Positions 11,838 to 22,615 of a DNA stretch of 64,000 bases are shown piece after piece. Source of the DNA: Cannabis sativa (lineage: Eukaryota; Streptophyta; Magnoliopsida; Rosales; Cannabaceae). The DNA lies in assembly GCF_029168945.1 (NCBI RefSeq), contig NC_083607.1, positions 33,465,257-33,529,256 of the forward strand, in the 5' to 3' direction. A program made the position numbers and the translations under genes. Within the stretch, counting starts at the first letter, position 1; every line of letters begins with the position of its first letter. A model generated the notes under the pieces. The model worked only from the letters and a program-made list of their open reading frames with translations, had not been told where the DNA came from and did no database searches.

Positions 11838-13388
11838 TCACTTCCGTTGCGGACTTGCCATTGCCTGTTTATAGGTTAATGGGTCGTCATCAATACCGTC
11901 ATTAACGACCTTATTGATTTCACCATCCATGCCATAACGAGATGGTTTTGTAGAAACCCTCCCACTACGACGAGGAGTGGTGACCTTCTGAACAGGAGCT
12001 TTGGTAGTAGTTTTCTCAGTTGCTACAACTGAGGGAGTGGGATGTTCCTCTTCTTGAGTAGAAGAGCATGGAACATTTGAAGGAACAGTATCTGTGAGCA
12101 TTTCCTCTAATACAATTTCACTTTTCGGTTTGTTGTCTTTCATATAGTTATCTTCAAGGAAAGTAGCATTTGTAGAAACAAACACTTTGTTATCCTTCTG
12201 ACTATAAGATAGTCCACCCCTAGTCTCTTTAGAATTTCTGACAAACATGCAAACTTCAGTTCGCGATTCCAGTTTGCCTTCTTTCTTTCTCAAGTCGTGA
12301 GCAGGGCACCCCCAAATCCTATAATGGCGTAAACTAGGTGTACGACCATTCCATAGTTCGACGGGTGTCTTAGAGACTGCTTTAGATGGTACAACATTTA
12401 GAATTTCGTTTGCCATTTGAATAGCATATCCCTAGAAGGACGTAGACAGAGTTGAATAACTCAGCATGGCTCTAACCATTTCCAAGAGAGTGCGATTTCC
12501 TCTTTCTGCAACTCCATTTTGCTGTGGAGTGCTTGGGGCAGTATATTGGGATTCAATTCCAAGTTCAGTTAAATGATCTTTGAACTGCATATCCATATAT
12601 TCTCCACCCCTATCAGTTTGCAAGATCTTTAATGTTTTACCTAATTGGTTTTGAGCCAAAGCATGAAATTCCTGAAACTTTTCAAACGTTTTAGATTTCA
12701 TTTGCATTAGGTAAAGAAAACTGTATCTAGAGAAATCATCAATGAAAGTGACGAAATACTCATAACCTCCTCTGGCTTTTACATTCAGAGGTCCGCAAAC
12801 ATTTGAATGCACTAACCCTACGGGTTGTTTTGCACGCTCTCCATTTGCAGAGAAAGAACGTTTGGTCATTTTTCCTTCTAGGCAAGACTCGCATACTTGC
12901 AATTCTCCTAAGACGACATTTTTCAATGGACCGTCTTTGGTTAGCCTATTGAGTCCATCAAAACCTATATGACCTAAACGTAAATGCCATAGATAAGTTT
13001 GATCATCATTATCAATCTCTTTTCTCTTAAGGCTTATAGGTTTAGCTACATTGAAAAGTTCAATATTTAGTGAGATTTGAGTATCAGGTCTTAAAACATA
13101 AAGCCCTTGTTCCATGTTTGCAACACATATATGAAATCCATTACGAGAAATTGAACAATTTGAACTCGAAAAATTCAATATAGAAAATTGTGTTTGTAAA
13201 CATGAAACGCTAATCAAGTTTCTACTAAAATTAGGAATATATAAAACATTCTTTAAAAGTAAAAACTTCTTTGAATTAAACTTGATTCGGGCTGTTCCTC
13301 TTGCTTTAACTGATACCAACTCGCCATTTCCAACTTTAAGCTTTAACTCATGTGGGTGAAGATTCTCCCAAGTTTCAAGCAGCTGCAA
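11838..13388 (-). pseudogene. E integrase with GAG-pre-integrase region and linker
   Basis: On the - strand, 13388-12432 runs through the protease tail and pre-integrase zinc region: LWHLRLGHIGFDGLNRL and CESCLEGK give an HHCC motif. The catalytic core follows: first Asp replaced (VHSNVCGP where GLVHSDVYGP occurs in G), FIDDFSRYSFLYL, LQTDRGGEYM (second Asp) and STPQQNGVAERGNRTLLEM (Glu). A TAG replaces Trp of SFWGYAI at about 12426. Then 12416-11838 is the variable C-terminal part with ELWNGRTPSLRHYRIWGCPA, a Ser/Thr/Pro-rich linker and RRSGRVSTKPSRYG. The loss of the first catalytic Asp (D to N) and the stop make it inactive. Confidence 0.85.
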
Positions 13389-14060
13389 TGAAGAACATAC
13401 ATGGTTAGTAGATCCAGAATCAACAATCTAGGTGGATTTGTCATTGTCTAAAATACATGATTCAAAGACAAAAGCATCACCTTCGTTTGAATTTCCTAGA
13501 AGCCTGGGACATTGTTCTTCTTTATGTCCCTTTCCATTACAATTCGCACATAGAACATGATGTCTGATAATTGTACTTGAAGAAGCAGCTTTGTTAGAGC
13601 CCTCATGCTTAATCTTCTTCCTCTGATTAAAGATTGCAATACCAGGAGGTCCCATTGCAATCAGATTCCGCTCATGGGCCCTCAACTCAGTATCGAGATT
13701 GTCTATGTCGGAGGAGTGAGGATTGTTCAATAAGTAATATAGAACAAAACTATCATACTCCTGAGGAACACTATTAAGTATGAGTCGTACCCATTATTCC
13801 TTTGATAAATCAATTCCTAGTAGATTTGCCTTTTGGAATTTTAGATTCATCAACAATAGGTGCGAGTTAATGCAACTACCAGGATGCATTTTCACACTAT
13901 TGAGTTCTTTTGCAAAGATACTAACTAGGAGTGGATCGGGATGAGGGTTATTCATATTGGCACTACAACATATCAATAAACAGAAGTAAGGTTTTGGTTC
14001 TATAAATTCATACACAAGTTCAGAAAACAAATAATCACATATGTTATAAAAATACTAAAT
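13389..14060 (-). pseudogene. E gag C-terminal half and protease active site
   Basis: The - strand reads the end of a Copia gag: RLILNSVPQEYDSF, then a basic zinc knuckle CANCNGKGHKEEQC (CX2CX4HX4C, residues about 80-93 of the piece at 13428-13730). It is followed by VDSGSTNHV, the protease active site D-S-G, preceded by a TAG in place of the Trp seen in G. The usual N-terminal gag half (UBN2-type) is not recognisable; upstream of about 14060 the sequence is leader repeat. Gag coats the RNA; the zinc knuckle binds it. Confidence 0.75.
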
Positions 14061-16245
14061 CTAACATAGTTTATTTTCCAAGGTTTCCAACGAACTGATA
14101 CAGTGTCCCGTTTAGGCGAGAGTCAAAGCATCATCCATTGAATAGAGTTGTCAATTCATCTGAAATGTCAAACATTCTAGCAACCTTTTATTCGATCAAG
14201 ATTGGAATTCAGCGTTGTCCCGTTTAGGCGAGAGTCAAGGCAATTCTATCTTATGAGCTTCTACTATTGTTTCGCACTCTTGTAAGTCTTATACAGTCGC
14301 CACCATTAGGGTGGACATAAACCATATAAAAAACTTATAAGAATACTTATCTTTCGAGATTAAACGGCGCTAACTTGCTAATGAACGTTCCTCCATTAGG
14401 GAGGATTACTCACTAAAACAATAGCTATGTAAAACAAACAATGGAGATCGAATTTCTCTTGATTAAAGCTCATTATTTAAAAAAAAATGTATTTTTTTTA
14501 ATCATTTATATTCCATATCTCAATAATGAAATATTACAAATTAAATTAAAAAAACTTTAATTAAATTTCAAAAATGGAATAATTTTGAAAAATTTCTATT
14601 TAAGTTGTTTAGAAAAAACTAAATATCCAGCTTAAATATTCTTCAATCAATGACTTAATTAAATATTACCAATTAAGTAGTAACCACTTAATTTTGAAGA
14701 TATTCAATTTTAAGTTCCCATATTTATAAAATATCAACTAAAAAAAATATCTAAAGAATCTTAATAACCAATTCCTAAAATTCCTCAACTTAATTTATAA
14801 TAGGAAATTCAAAAGATATTCAAATCTAAGTTGATTTGATAGATTTAACTAAATCTCAACTTAAATAGGAATATTTAATGAAATTATAAAATTAAGATTC
14901 AGAAAGAATTTACATGGTTATAATTCCATATTTAATTAAACACAAGAAAAATACATATAGTTTTCTAGAATATAATTATTCAAACTATGTTTTTCTTAAA
15001 TTAATTTCAAGGAAGAATGAAATTAATTATGTTGCTAATCAATTTTATTAGGTCAAACTAATATAACTAACCTAGCACAGTTATCCAAATCAGGCAAATT
15101 GGCCTTCACAATTGGGGTTGTTCATGTGAGGGGGGGCTGGGTCCAGTATGTCGTACCCACTTCTAAGGCTCCCAACTCTCACACAAGGCCCAAAAGAGAG
15201 GAATTTAACCTTAAGATGAACAACTGCTATTAATTGAATAGGCTCACTACTTAATGAGCCTAAATAAAATCTATCAGGTTTGATATTTTATTTAGCAACA
15301 ACAACCTATATGTATCTATAACAGAAATTAAACATATAGGCTCACACAAGCACACACATTTGGATGGAACCTATCATGTTACTAGGTCATACACAGATGA
15401 ACGAAGATTGTAAAAATTACCTGTTACAAATTATTTACTTGATCTATCATCAATTGAACCATTGGTTAAAATCAGATCATTCGATTTGTCAAAAAGTTAA
15501 CCATGGCAATTTAGATCAAGCAATAATAGGTTTTAGAAAACTTACAAACAATCTAAAACACATACTCCTGCAACAAGTTAGATTTGGATATTTGGATGTA
15601 GGATTTATTTAATTTTTAAATATATATTTCGAAAAAAAATTAAAAATTAAACCTTCCATTTTGAAAAATTAGGTTTTGGGTAACCTAAATGTCATTTCAA
15701 AATAAATTGCTAACATTCCTTTTAAATTTCATGTTATTTAATAAATTAAATATTAAAAAAAATGGTAAATACATACCCTTTCCTTATTTTACAATTTAAT
15801 TTAAGTAAGAATAAAAAAATTTAAAAGTTAACAAAAATACCTTATTTTTCCAACTAAATGTCATTGGTTAAAATGCCTGGCATGCTATCCGTACAGTTCA
15901 TCCGCGCGCGTTTCAGGGGGGATTGGCCGAGCTCACACGGCGCAGGGAGGCTGCATGCAGCCATTCCGCGCACGTGTGAAGATGCTCATCATCCCGATTT
16001 TTCCAATTTTCAAAAATTCATAACTAATTCAAATTAAATCGAAATCGAGTTCTGTAAAAAAGTAAATTGCTTAGAATTTTCCAAAATATCCAACAAAAAT
16101 AATTTCAGAGACAGAAAAGTAACTATTTGTCCCAGATTTCACAAACAACAATCAAACATCAATATGACACACAAAGCAACATGATACCATCCAAAACACA
16201 AACAAATCGCTTTATGTCCAAATTTCTTGCAAGCAAATCAATTAC
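14061..16245 (-). other. E non-coding leader between PBS and gag
   Basis: About 2.2 kb with no ORF of note. On the - strand it holds, from the PBS inward: a GC-rich cassette (15876-15985) in an AT-rich setting; an intron-like acceptor (CTAAC, TTGTTGCAG, complement 15568-15581) and donor GTAAGT (complement 15540-15545); a conserved island (15068-15215) nearly identical to D and G; long A/T-rich stretches (14480-15050); and two copies of the GACTCTCGCCTAAACGGGACA motif (complement 14104-14128 and about 14216-14240). Confidence 0.7.
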
Positions 16246-16246
16246 C

Positions 16247-16262
16247 ATGGCTCTGGTGCCAG
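16247..16262 (-). other. Primer-binding site of Copia E
   Basis: On the - strand it reads TGGCACCAGAGCC, one base after the 5' LTR. This resembles the plant initiator tRNA-Met site TGGTATCAGAGCC with changes. D has TGGCCTCAGAGCC (33539-33554) and G has TGGCATCAGAGCC (38493-38505). Confidence 0.75.
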
Positions 16263-16263
16263 T

Positions 16264-18136
16264 TGTTGGAAGTTATTTTACTAGCAACTTAGATCTACTC
16301 ACATGTATGTTGATTTAACAACCTAAATATGAACTTCTAAAACGATGGAAAATTAAACACATAAACGTATCAGAAATCTTACATTGGGTACAGCGGAATA
16401 CATGTCTCCTCCCACTCAGATCTCTAACCCTTGATTCCTTTCTGTAGTAGAGTATAATCAAGATCCCAGCCCGACAGTCCTTCTTTGTTGTTTCTGAATT
16501 CCACACAGCCTTCCTCACTATGATTGAGGTATTACTTGATGTGTGTGGGCACTACTCTAACACTTATAGATTTTGAAACAGTGAAGGAATAGAGAGAGAG
16601 AGGGTGGCAGCTCAGAGAGAGTTTTGAGTGAGAAAATTCTGTCAGAATAATGTGTATTCAAAACTAAAGCCTTTGCCTTCTATTTATAGAAGACCACCCA
16701 GGGCTATGGTTGAATTAATTGACATTTAAAATTGAAAAAATCAATGACAAAAGGAAGCTTGAGTGGCCGGCCTAGGCATTGTGGAAACAAGGCTTGCCAC
16801 TTTTCCAACTTTCCTTTTCCTACGTACATTGATAGTTTCCTATTTTGTCAAAAACTGCCAATTCCTTTGTTCAACCACAAAAATATCAAATCTAATTATT
16901 TAATAATTAAAATTAATTATCAAATAATATATTGTCATTTATTTTATTAATAATAAAACTAATTAAAGTTTCCTAATTAATAAATATGCCCTTCAAAATC
17001 TCTATTTACTGTTTTGCCCTTAATAAGTGATAAATTCTCAAATAGACACAGTCTATCTTGAGAATTATAATTGATTAATTAAAATCAATTAAATGAGTCT
17101 TACAAGTAATATTATCTCAACTAGTGGGGGGACCATGGGTCTATATATCCGAGCTTCCAATAAGTAGATCTAGAATTTACTACTTAAATTCACTGACTTA
17201 TTAATTCTTCGTTGAATCCACGTATAGAACTTAGAATTGCACTCTCAGTATATAGAATGCTCTATATGTTCCACCATATAGACACATCCTTAGTTATCCA
17301 TTGTTATAATCCTAATGTCATCAATGATCCTCTATATGGATGATTTACAGTGTAAAGGGACTAAATTACTGTAACACCCTACAATGTATTTTATCCTTAA
17401 AACACTTAACCCTGTATAAATGATATTTCAACTAAGTGAAATGAGTACTCAATCATTTATCTCATTTGGTTAAGCTCGAAGGAAATCACCCTTTGCTTAC
17501 TATTCGCCAGATAGAAGCTATAGATTCCATATTTATGTTAGCGCTCCCACTCAATCGCACTACCGTGTTCTCAAAATGTATGTATGACCCTGATCAAAAA
17601 AATAGGCTTAACTAACAAATCAAAGAACACGAATAACACTCTAGAGATTGAGCCTAACCATATCAGGATTTCGATCATGTGATCTAGGATCAACTTATTG
17701 ATATTGAATTGAGTAGATATTTACGATAAGTTTCATAAATCTATTTCAAAGTTCAATATCGGTCAATTCCAATGCATACTCCATGCATCCAACCTGAGCT
17801 TTACTTTAACCAATGTTCTGGAAAGAACATAGCATTTCTCCAAATGCAAGTAAACTCTGTTGTAGATTGTCATATCAGTAAAACCCAGTGTTCTGATAAA
17901 TCTAGGAATACTTTATTCACATAGTCATGGTTACTTTCCACTGTGTTGACAACACAATAAACATGATCAAGTATGTGAAAGGGGTTTGGATGAATTTATA
18001 AATCAAATAGACAAACAATCGATTAAGTGAACCAAAACATACACAAATGAATGAAAAATACTTCTGTTACTTTATTGATATTGAATAATCTGGATTACAT
18101 TGAAATAGAGTTTTATTTAGGGCATAAAACCCAACA
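16264..18136 (-). repeat. 5' LTR of Copia element E
   Basis: 1,873 bp, from TGTTGGAAGTTATTTTACT to ATAAAACCCAACA on the + strand. Its TATA box is TATTTATA at 16681-16688 (intact on the - strand). It matches the left LTR throughout with scattered substitutions. Confidence 0.9.
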
Positions 18137-18443
18137 GCCCGGGCCCATGAAGAAAGATACCAACAAAAGGTACGTGACAAAGTTTTGTTGGTTCCACAGA
18201 GACTACGACCACGACACTAATGAATGCTACAACTTGAAGCGTGAAATTGAGTTTCTGATAAGGGAAAACAATCCACACCTGCAGAAGTATGTCAAGACCG
18301 ACCAGGGTCAGAACAACCAAGATTTGCTACCTCCGCTGGTAGATGGACCCTTGCAAGTCATTATTGGAGGCCCTCACATTGCTGGAGATTCAGGAAAAGG
18401 TCCGGAGAGGTACGCCCAACAGTGCAGTATGAATAACAAGAAT
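18137..18443 (+). pseudogene. A gag C-terminal region with CHHC-type knuckle
   Basis: The frame reads GPMKKDTNKRYVTKFCWF, then HRDYDHDTNECYNLKREIE and NNPHLQKYVKTDQGQNNQD. The C-x2-H-x4-H-x4-C pattern replaces the usual CCHC knuckle and is the same in B (FCRFHGDYGHDTNECYNLK). It ends with a Gly/Pro-rich tail and a TGA at about 18444. Upstream gag is missing because of F, E and a deletion. Confidence 0.8.
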
Positions 18444-19075
18444 TGATCCTGGCTGTGGAAGAAAGGAAGCCCAAAGTTCCACGAGTAGGAGAGCCGACCA
18501 TATCCTTCAACGATGAAGACGCTCTCAAAATTAAATTTTCACACAACGACCCGCATGTCGTGGAAGTCCAGATAGCCAATAAAATGGTGGCCAGAACCAT
18601 GATCGACAATGGAGCTTCTTCCAAAATTTTGTTCAAGACTACTTACGAAAAGATGGGACTCTAACTCAAGGATCTAACCCCATGCCTCCAGCCTGTCTAT
18701 GGTTTCTCTAATTAAGGAGTTGCACCTTTAGGACAAATCCGACTACCCCTCACTGTTAGACAAGCTCCGATGAGCATGACTATTATGGCACAGTTCCTAA
18801 TATTTGATGTTCCTTCAGCTTTTAACGTAATGCTTGGCCAGCCGGCCTTGTATGACATAAAGGCTGTCACATCAATATTTCACTCGTGCTTGAAGTTCCC
18901 AACAAAGAATGGGGTAGGGTGTCTGAGAGGAAAGCAGCAATCTGCACGGGAATGTTATAACCTTCCAGTGGCCAAGGCTAAGAAGGAAGTATCCTCCGGT
19001 CAGAGCACATACAAGGGGAAAAACATTCCCAAGTAGGGAACTTCCCAAGGCGGGGATGAAGATTTGGATCCTCGA
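18443..19075 (+). pseudogene. A aspartic protease and spacer to RT
   Basis: The protease cuts the polyprotein. The active site is IDNGASSKILF (D-N-G-A-S) at about 18602-18634, followed by a TAA at about 18662 and a second stop in GFSN*GVAPLG. Then come PLTVRQAPMSMTIMAQFLIF and the conserved FNVMLGQPALYDIKA (usual LGRPxL). The tail carries a Lys-rich spacer and a TAG near 19036. B has the same domain with IDNGASSNILF. Three stops in ~600 bp mean it is not active. Confidence 0.8.
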
Positions 19076-19735
19076 CTTGGGGACCCAAATAGCAATGTTG
19101 GACATATTCAAGAATTAGAAGAGATCGAGATCGATCCAACTATCCCGACCAGAAAGCTAAAGATCGGAAAAGGTTTGTTGCTCGAAGTAATATCAGAATT
19201 GATAAAATTTCTGAGAGCAAACCTAGACGTTTTTTCCTGGTAACATGCGGATATGGTCGGAATCGATCCTTCTATTATTTCACATGTTCTGAATATCGAT
19301 CCCAACTTCCGGCCAATTCAACAAAAACGAAAGCTATTGGACAAAGAACGAGCAGTCGCCCTGAAGGATGAAGTTGAAAAGCTGCGCAACAACAACTTCA
19401 TAATTGAAGCTTTTTACCCAGCTTGGGTCGCGAATCCCGTACTAGTGCCCACGCAGAACAAGAAATGGCGAGTCTGTATTGATTTCACAGACCTTAACAA
19501 GGCGTGCCCTAAAGACTGTTTTCCACTTCACAGAATCGATCAGCTTGTAGATGCAACAGCAGGGCATGAAATATTAAGCTTCATGGACGCTTACTCGGGC
19601 TACAATCAAATCAAAATGCATCCACTAGACCAAGAACATACAACTTTCTGAACAGATATGGGTCTCTATTGTTACAAAGTCATGCTGTGTGGTCTAAAAA
19701 ATGCTGGGGCTACGTACCAAAGAAGAAAACAACGT
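19076..19735 (+). pseudogene. A reverse transcriptase, N-terminal half only
   Basis: It contains KLLDKERAVALKDEVEKL, WVANPVLVPTQNKKWRVCID, FTDLNKACPKDCFPL, RIDQLVDATAGHE and LSFMDAYSGYNQIKM (first catalytic Asp in SFMDAYSGY). A TGA at about 19649 and a TAA near 19241 break the frame. The sequence reaches CGLKNAGATYQR and then jumps to RNase H; the ~480 bp that hold the YVDD centre in B (near 56440-56470) are gone. RT cannot work. Confidence 0.85.
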
Positions 19736-19876
19736 ACAACACCCAGTCTATCACATCTATAAAAGAAAACAACTGGGAATATACTTGGCTGTTACAGAAC
19801 ATGCCGTGAGTGCCGTGCTGATCAGAGAAGAAAACAACGTACATCACCCAGTCTATTACATCTATAAAAGACTCAG
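19723..19876 (+). repeat. Short direct repeat at the RT deletion junction
   Basis: About 46 bp at 19723-19768 (reading EENNVQHPVYHIYKR) recurs at 19829-19876 (EENNVHHPVYYIYKR) with three differences. The second copy is in its native RNase H place; the first fills the deletion in RT. Confidence 0.8.
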
Positions 19877-20745
19877 TGAGGTCGAGGGTCGATATCTGTT
19901 GATAGAAAAACTCGCCTACTGCCTCATTTCAGCAATAAGGAAGTTGAGGCCTTATTTCCAAGCTCATCCTGTTCGGGTATATACCGAACAACCACTACAA
20001 CAAATACTACAAAAGCCAGATGCTTCTGGACAGTTACTCAAGTGGGCAGTAGAGTTGGGCCAGTACGAAATCACTTTCCAACCCCGAACAATAATCAAAG
20101 GCCAAGCCTTGCCAGACTTTGTGGTAGAATGCACAGGCAAGAAAGAAAGCATATCAGAAAGCAACCCCGAGCTGGTACAAATACCTCAGCCAAGTCACAA
20201 TGAGGACAAACCGACCTGAAAAGTACATGTGGATGGGTCGGCTATGGATCAACTATATGGTGCAAGAATTTCCCTCGTCACGCCTGGGGGGCAACACCTG
20301 CACGCTGTAGTTAAGTTACGATTAAAAGCATATAGCAATGAAGCCGAGTACGAAGCTCTAATCATTGGGCTAAGACTAGCCAGGGAGATGAAGGTCGAAC
20401 ACATCGAAATCTGCAGTGATTCACAACTGGTGGTAAATCATATCCGAAGAATATGAAGCTCGGGGAGAAAAGATGATAGCATATCTGAGCAAAATACACG
20501 ATCTGCTCGCACAATTCAAAAGCTACGGTCTCAAACAAATTCCAAGAGAAGAAAATACAACTGCAGACGCGTTAGCACGATTGGCGAGCAACAATGTAAG
20601 TGACAAGGAAAAACTAGTTCCTATCCAGTTCTTCGTAGAGCCTAGCATCACTAGCACGGAAGAAATTGAAATGATTGATACACCCTCAAACTGGATGACA
20701 CCAATAGTAGCCCACGTCAACTCTTGGGAACTCCCAGATAACTGA
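19736..20745 (+). pseudogene. A RNase H, two tandem domains
   Basis: The first domain follows RT (LGIYLAVTEHAVSAVLIRE, RYLLIEKLAYCLI, VRVYTEQPLQQILQ, LLKWAVELGQYEI). The second (20229-20745) starts VDGSAMDQLYGARISLVTP and has EAEYEALIIGLRLA, CSDSQLVV and ENTTADALARLAS, the D-E-D pattern of the additional RNase H typical of Tat/Athila Gypsy elements. A TGA precedes it at about 20217, and there is a frameshift near 20450. Confidence 0.8.
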
Positions 20746-21950
20746 AATGAGGTTCAGAAAATGAGAAGGAAAGCTGCACAGTATATCATAGTAGAGGGAG
20801 TCATGTACAGAAGAGGATTCTCGATGCCATTGCTCATATGTGTCACTCAAGAAGAAGCTGCACAAATCCTATCTAAAGTTCACGATAGATTCTGTGGAAA
20901 TCATGCCGCCGGATAGAGCCTATCCAAGAAAATTCAAAGGCAAGGTTACTTCTAGCCAACGATGATTGAAGATTCGAGACCCTATGTTAAGAAGTGCGAC
21001 AAATGCCAGAGATTTTCAAAGATACCAAGAGCTCTGCCCAACGAGTTAATACAGATGCAAAGTCCGTGGCCCTTTGCCATTTGGGGAATTGACCTGATCG
21101 GACAATTACCTAAAGGTAAATGTGGTGTGCACTATGTAGTGGTAGGGGTTGATTACTTTACTAAATGGACTGAAGCCGAACCACTTGCAACCCTTACATT
21201 AAAGAAAGTTCAAGACTTTATTGTGAAGAACATCATATGCCGGTTTGGACTACCGTACAAAATAGTCTCAAACAATCACAAGCAGTTCGACAGCCAATCC
21301 TTCATTGATTTCTGTGTGAACCATGGTATCATCAAAAGTTTCTCCGCAGTGGCGCATCCTCAGGCAAATGATCAAGTCGAAGCAGTCAACAAAACCTTGA
21401 GGGATACACTAAAGAAAAGACTTGAAGATGCCAAAGGAAACTAGTTAGAAGAGCTTCTTGAAGTTCGATGGTCATACCGTACGACGGAAAAAACAGCGAC
21501 CGAACAGACACCATTCACAATGGCGTACGGTTATGAAGCTATGCTACTCGTTGAACTCGAGCCACCTTCCCACAGAAGGTTGACGTACGATCAAGGTACC
21601 AATCACATACTCCTTGCAGAATCACTTGATGAAATCGAAGAAAAACGAGCAACTACAAACATAAAGATGATGGCCCATCAACAAAAAGTAGCTCAGTATT
21701 TCAACAAACAAGTGAAAGCTCGGAAATTCTTCGTGGGAGATATGGTCCTGAGAAGGGAATTCCTGAACACCAAACACAGTACGGCAGGTGTACTTGGACC
21801 TAAGTCGGAAGGACCATATCATGTGGTCGAAGTTCTCGACTCTGGAGCATAGAAGTTAGGTAAGTATGACGAAAAAAATGCAATTCGTTCTAGTACCACT
21901 GTACTGGAATGGAGAACATTTAAGAAAATACTACCAATAAAGTACCTAGT
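20746..21950 (+). pseudogene. A integrase
   Basis: The zinc region is degenerate: VHDRFCGNHAAG with a TAG, then CDKCQRFSK (CX2C). The core has AIWGIDLIGQLP (first Asp), a residue-changed second site IVSNNHKQFD (Asn where Asp is expected) and NDQVEAVNKTLRD (Glu). Then come PFTMAYGYEAMLLVE and a C-terminal part to KYLVG with a TAG at 21850 (LDSGA*KLGKYDE). No chromodomain is seen. The stops and the missing catalytic Asp make it dead. B also lacks that Asp but has Ala there. Confidence 0.8.
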
Positions 21951-22615
21951 CGGGTGACGACTTTAAGTACTAAATGAACATTTTCTTTTAAGTGAATGCC
22001 CTTCTGGGCGGACTACGCCCAAAGGTTTCGATAAAAGAAACAAAGTACTCAGGTCGGGTGACCACTTTAAAGTACAGTTTCTTATGTCTGCAATTTGTCT
22101 TATTTCATGTTAAGCTAAAAGATCAGATTAGATCAAATAGCTCTGATGTAAGTTACTACGGTAACAAATACACTTTTCGATCAATAAATGAATAAAGATA
22201 GTATTTCAAAATTCAATTGAGTTGAAATTATCAGCATGTTTATAATTTACCATACAATGCCTACAAAAGGTTTGGTCAAACCCAAAACACCGAACAGATA
22301 AGCAATATATTTGTAAAAGACATGTGACCAAGAGTCATACGTCTGCTCGGTCACTTGGGGGGCACCTATACCTGTACAAAGCATTTGGTAAAAATAAAAC
22401 AATTATGATTGCACGAGAATTATAAAAAAAGAATGAAATTCATTAAGGATAACAAAAGTACGTAATACCAGGATTAAAAGCTGCCAGGTCAGCCTGTTGT
22501 CCGAAAAATGAAAAATAATTCCAAGTTTAAAGACTGCTTGGCCGGTCATGATGTCTTAGAAAAGGCCCTGAGGCCGAATAAGATATATCAAATAAAAAGA
22601 TAAAAAGAGAAGTGT
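21951..22615 (+). other. A pol 3' untranslated spacer before the antisense gene
   Basis: No gene. Two related stretches hold GTCGGGTGACGACTTTAAG (about 21950-21968) and GTCGGGTGACCACTTTAAAG (about 22053-22072), degenerate partners of the 28-bp tandem repeat seen at the same place in B. The end of the antisense gene is at 22616. Confidence 0.6.

Larger units (their letters stand above)
8465..18136 (-). mobile_element. Copia element E (-), complete with both LTRs, duplication GCCCG
   Basis: E is 9,672 bp, bounded by GCCCG at 8460-8464 and 18137-18141, and sits inside the gag of A. On the - strand the order is 5' LTR (16264-18136), PBS (about 16247-16262), a non-coding leader of ~2.2 kb, gag remnant with zinc knuckle, protease, integrase, RT, RNase H, polypurine tract and 3' LTR (8465-10335). 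The protein order PR-IN-RT-RH defines Ty1/Copia. LTR mismatch by eye is about 13 in 220, so E is older than D and G. Stops and frameshifts inactivate it. Confidence 0.92.

Noticed and set aside
18137..21950. Integrated pararetrovirus (caulimovirid) sequence
   Set aside because: The order has integrase after RNase H, LTRs and target duplications are present, and no movement or coat protein is seen.
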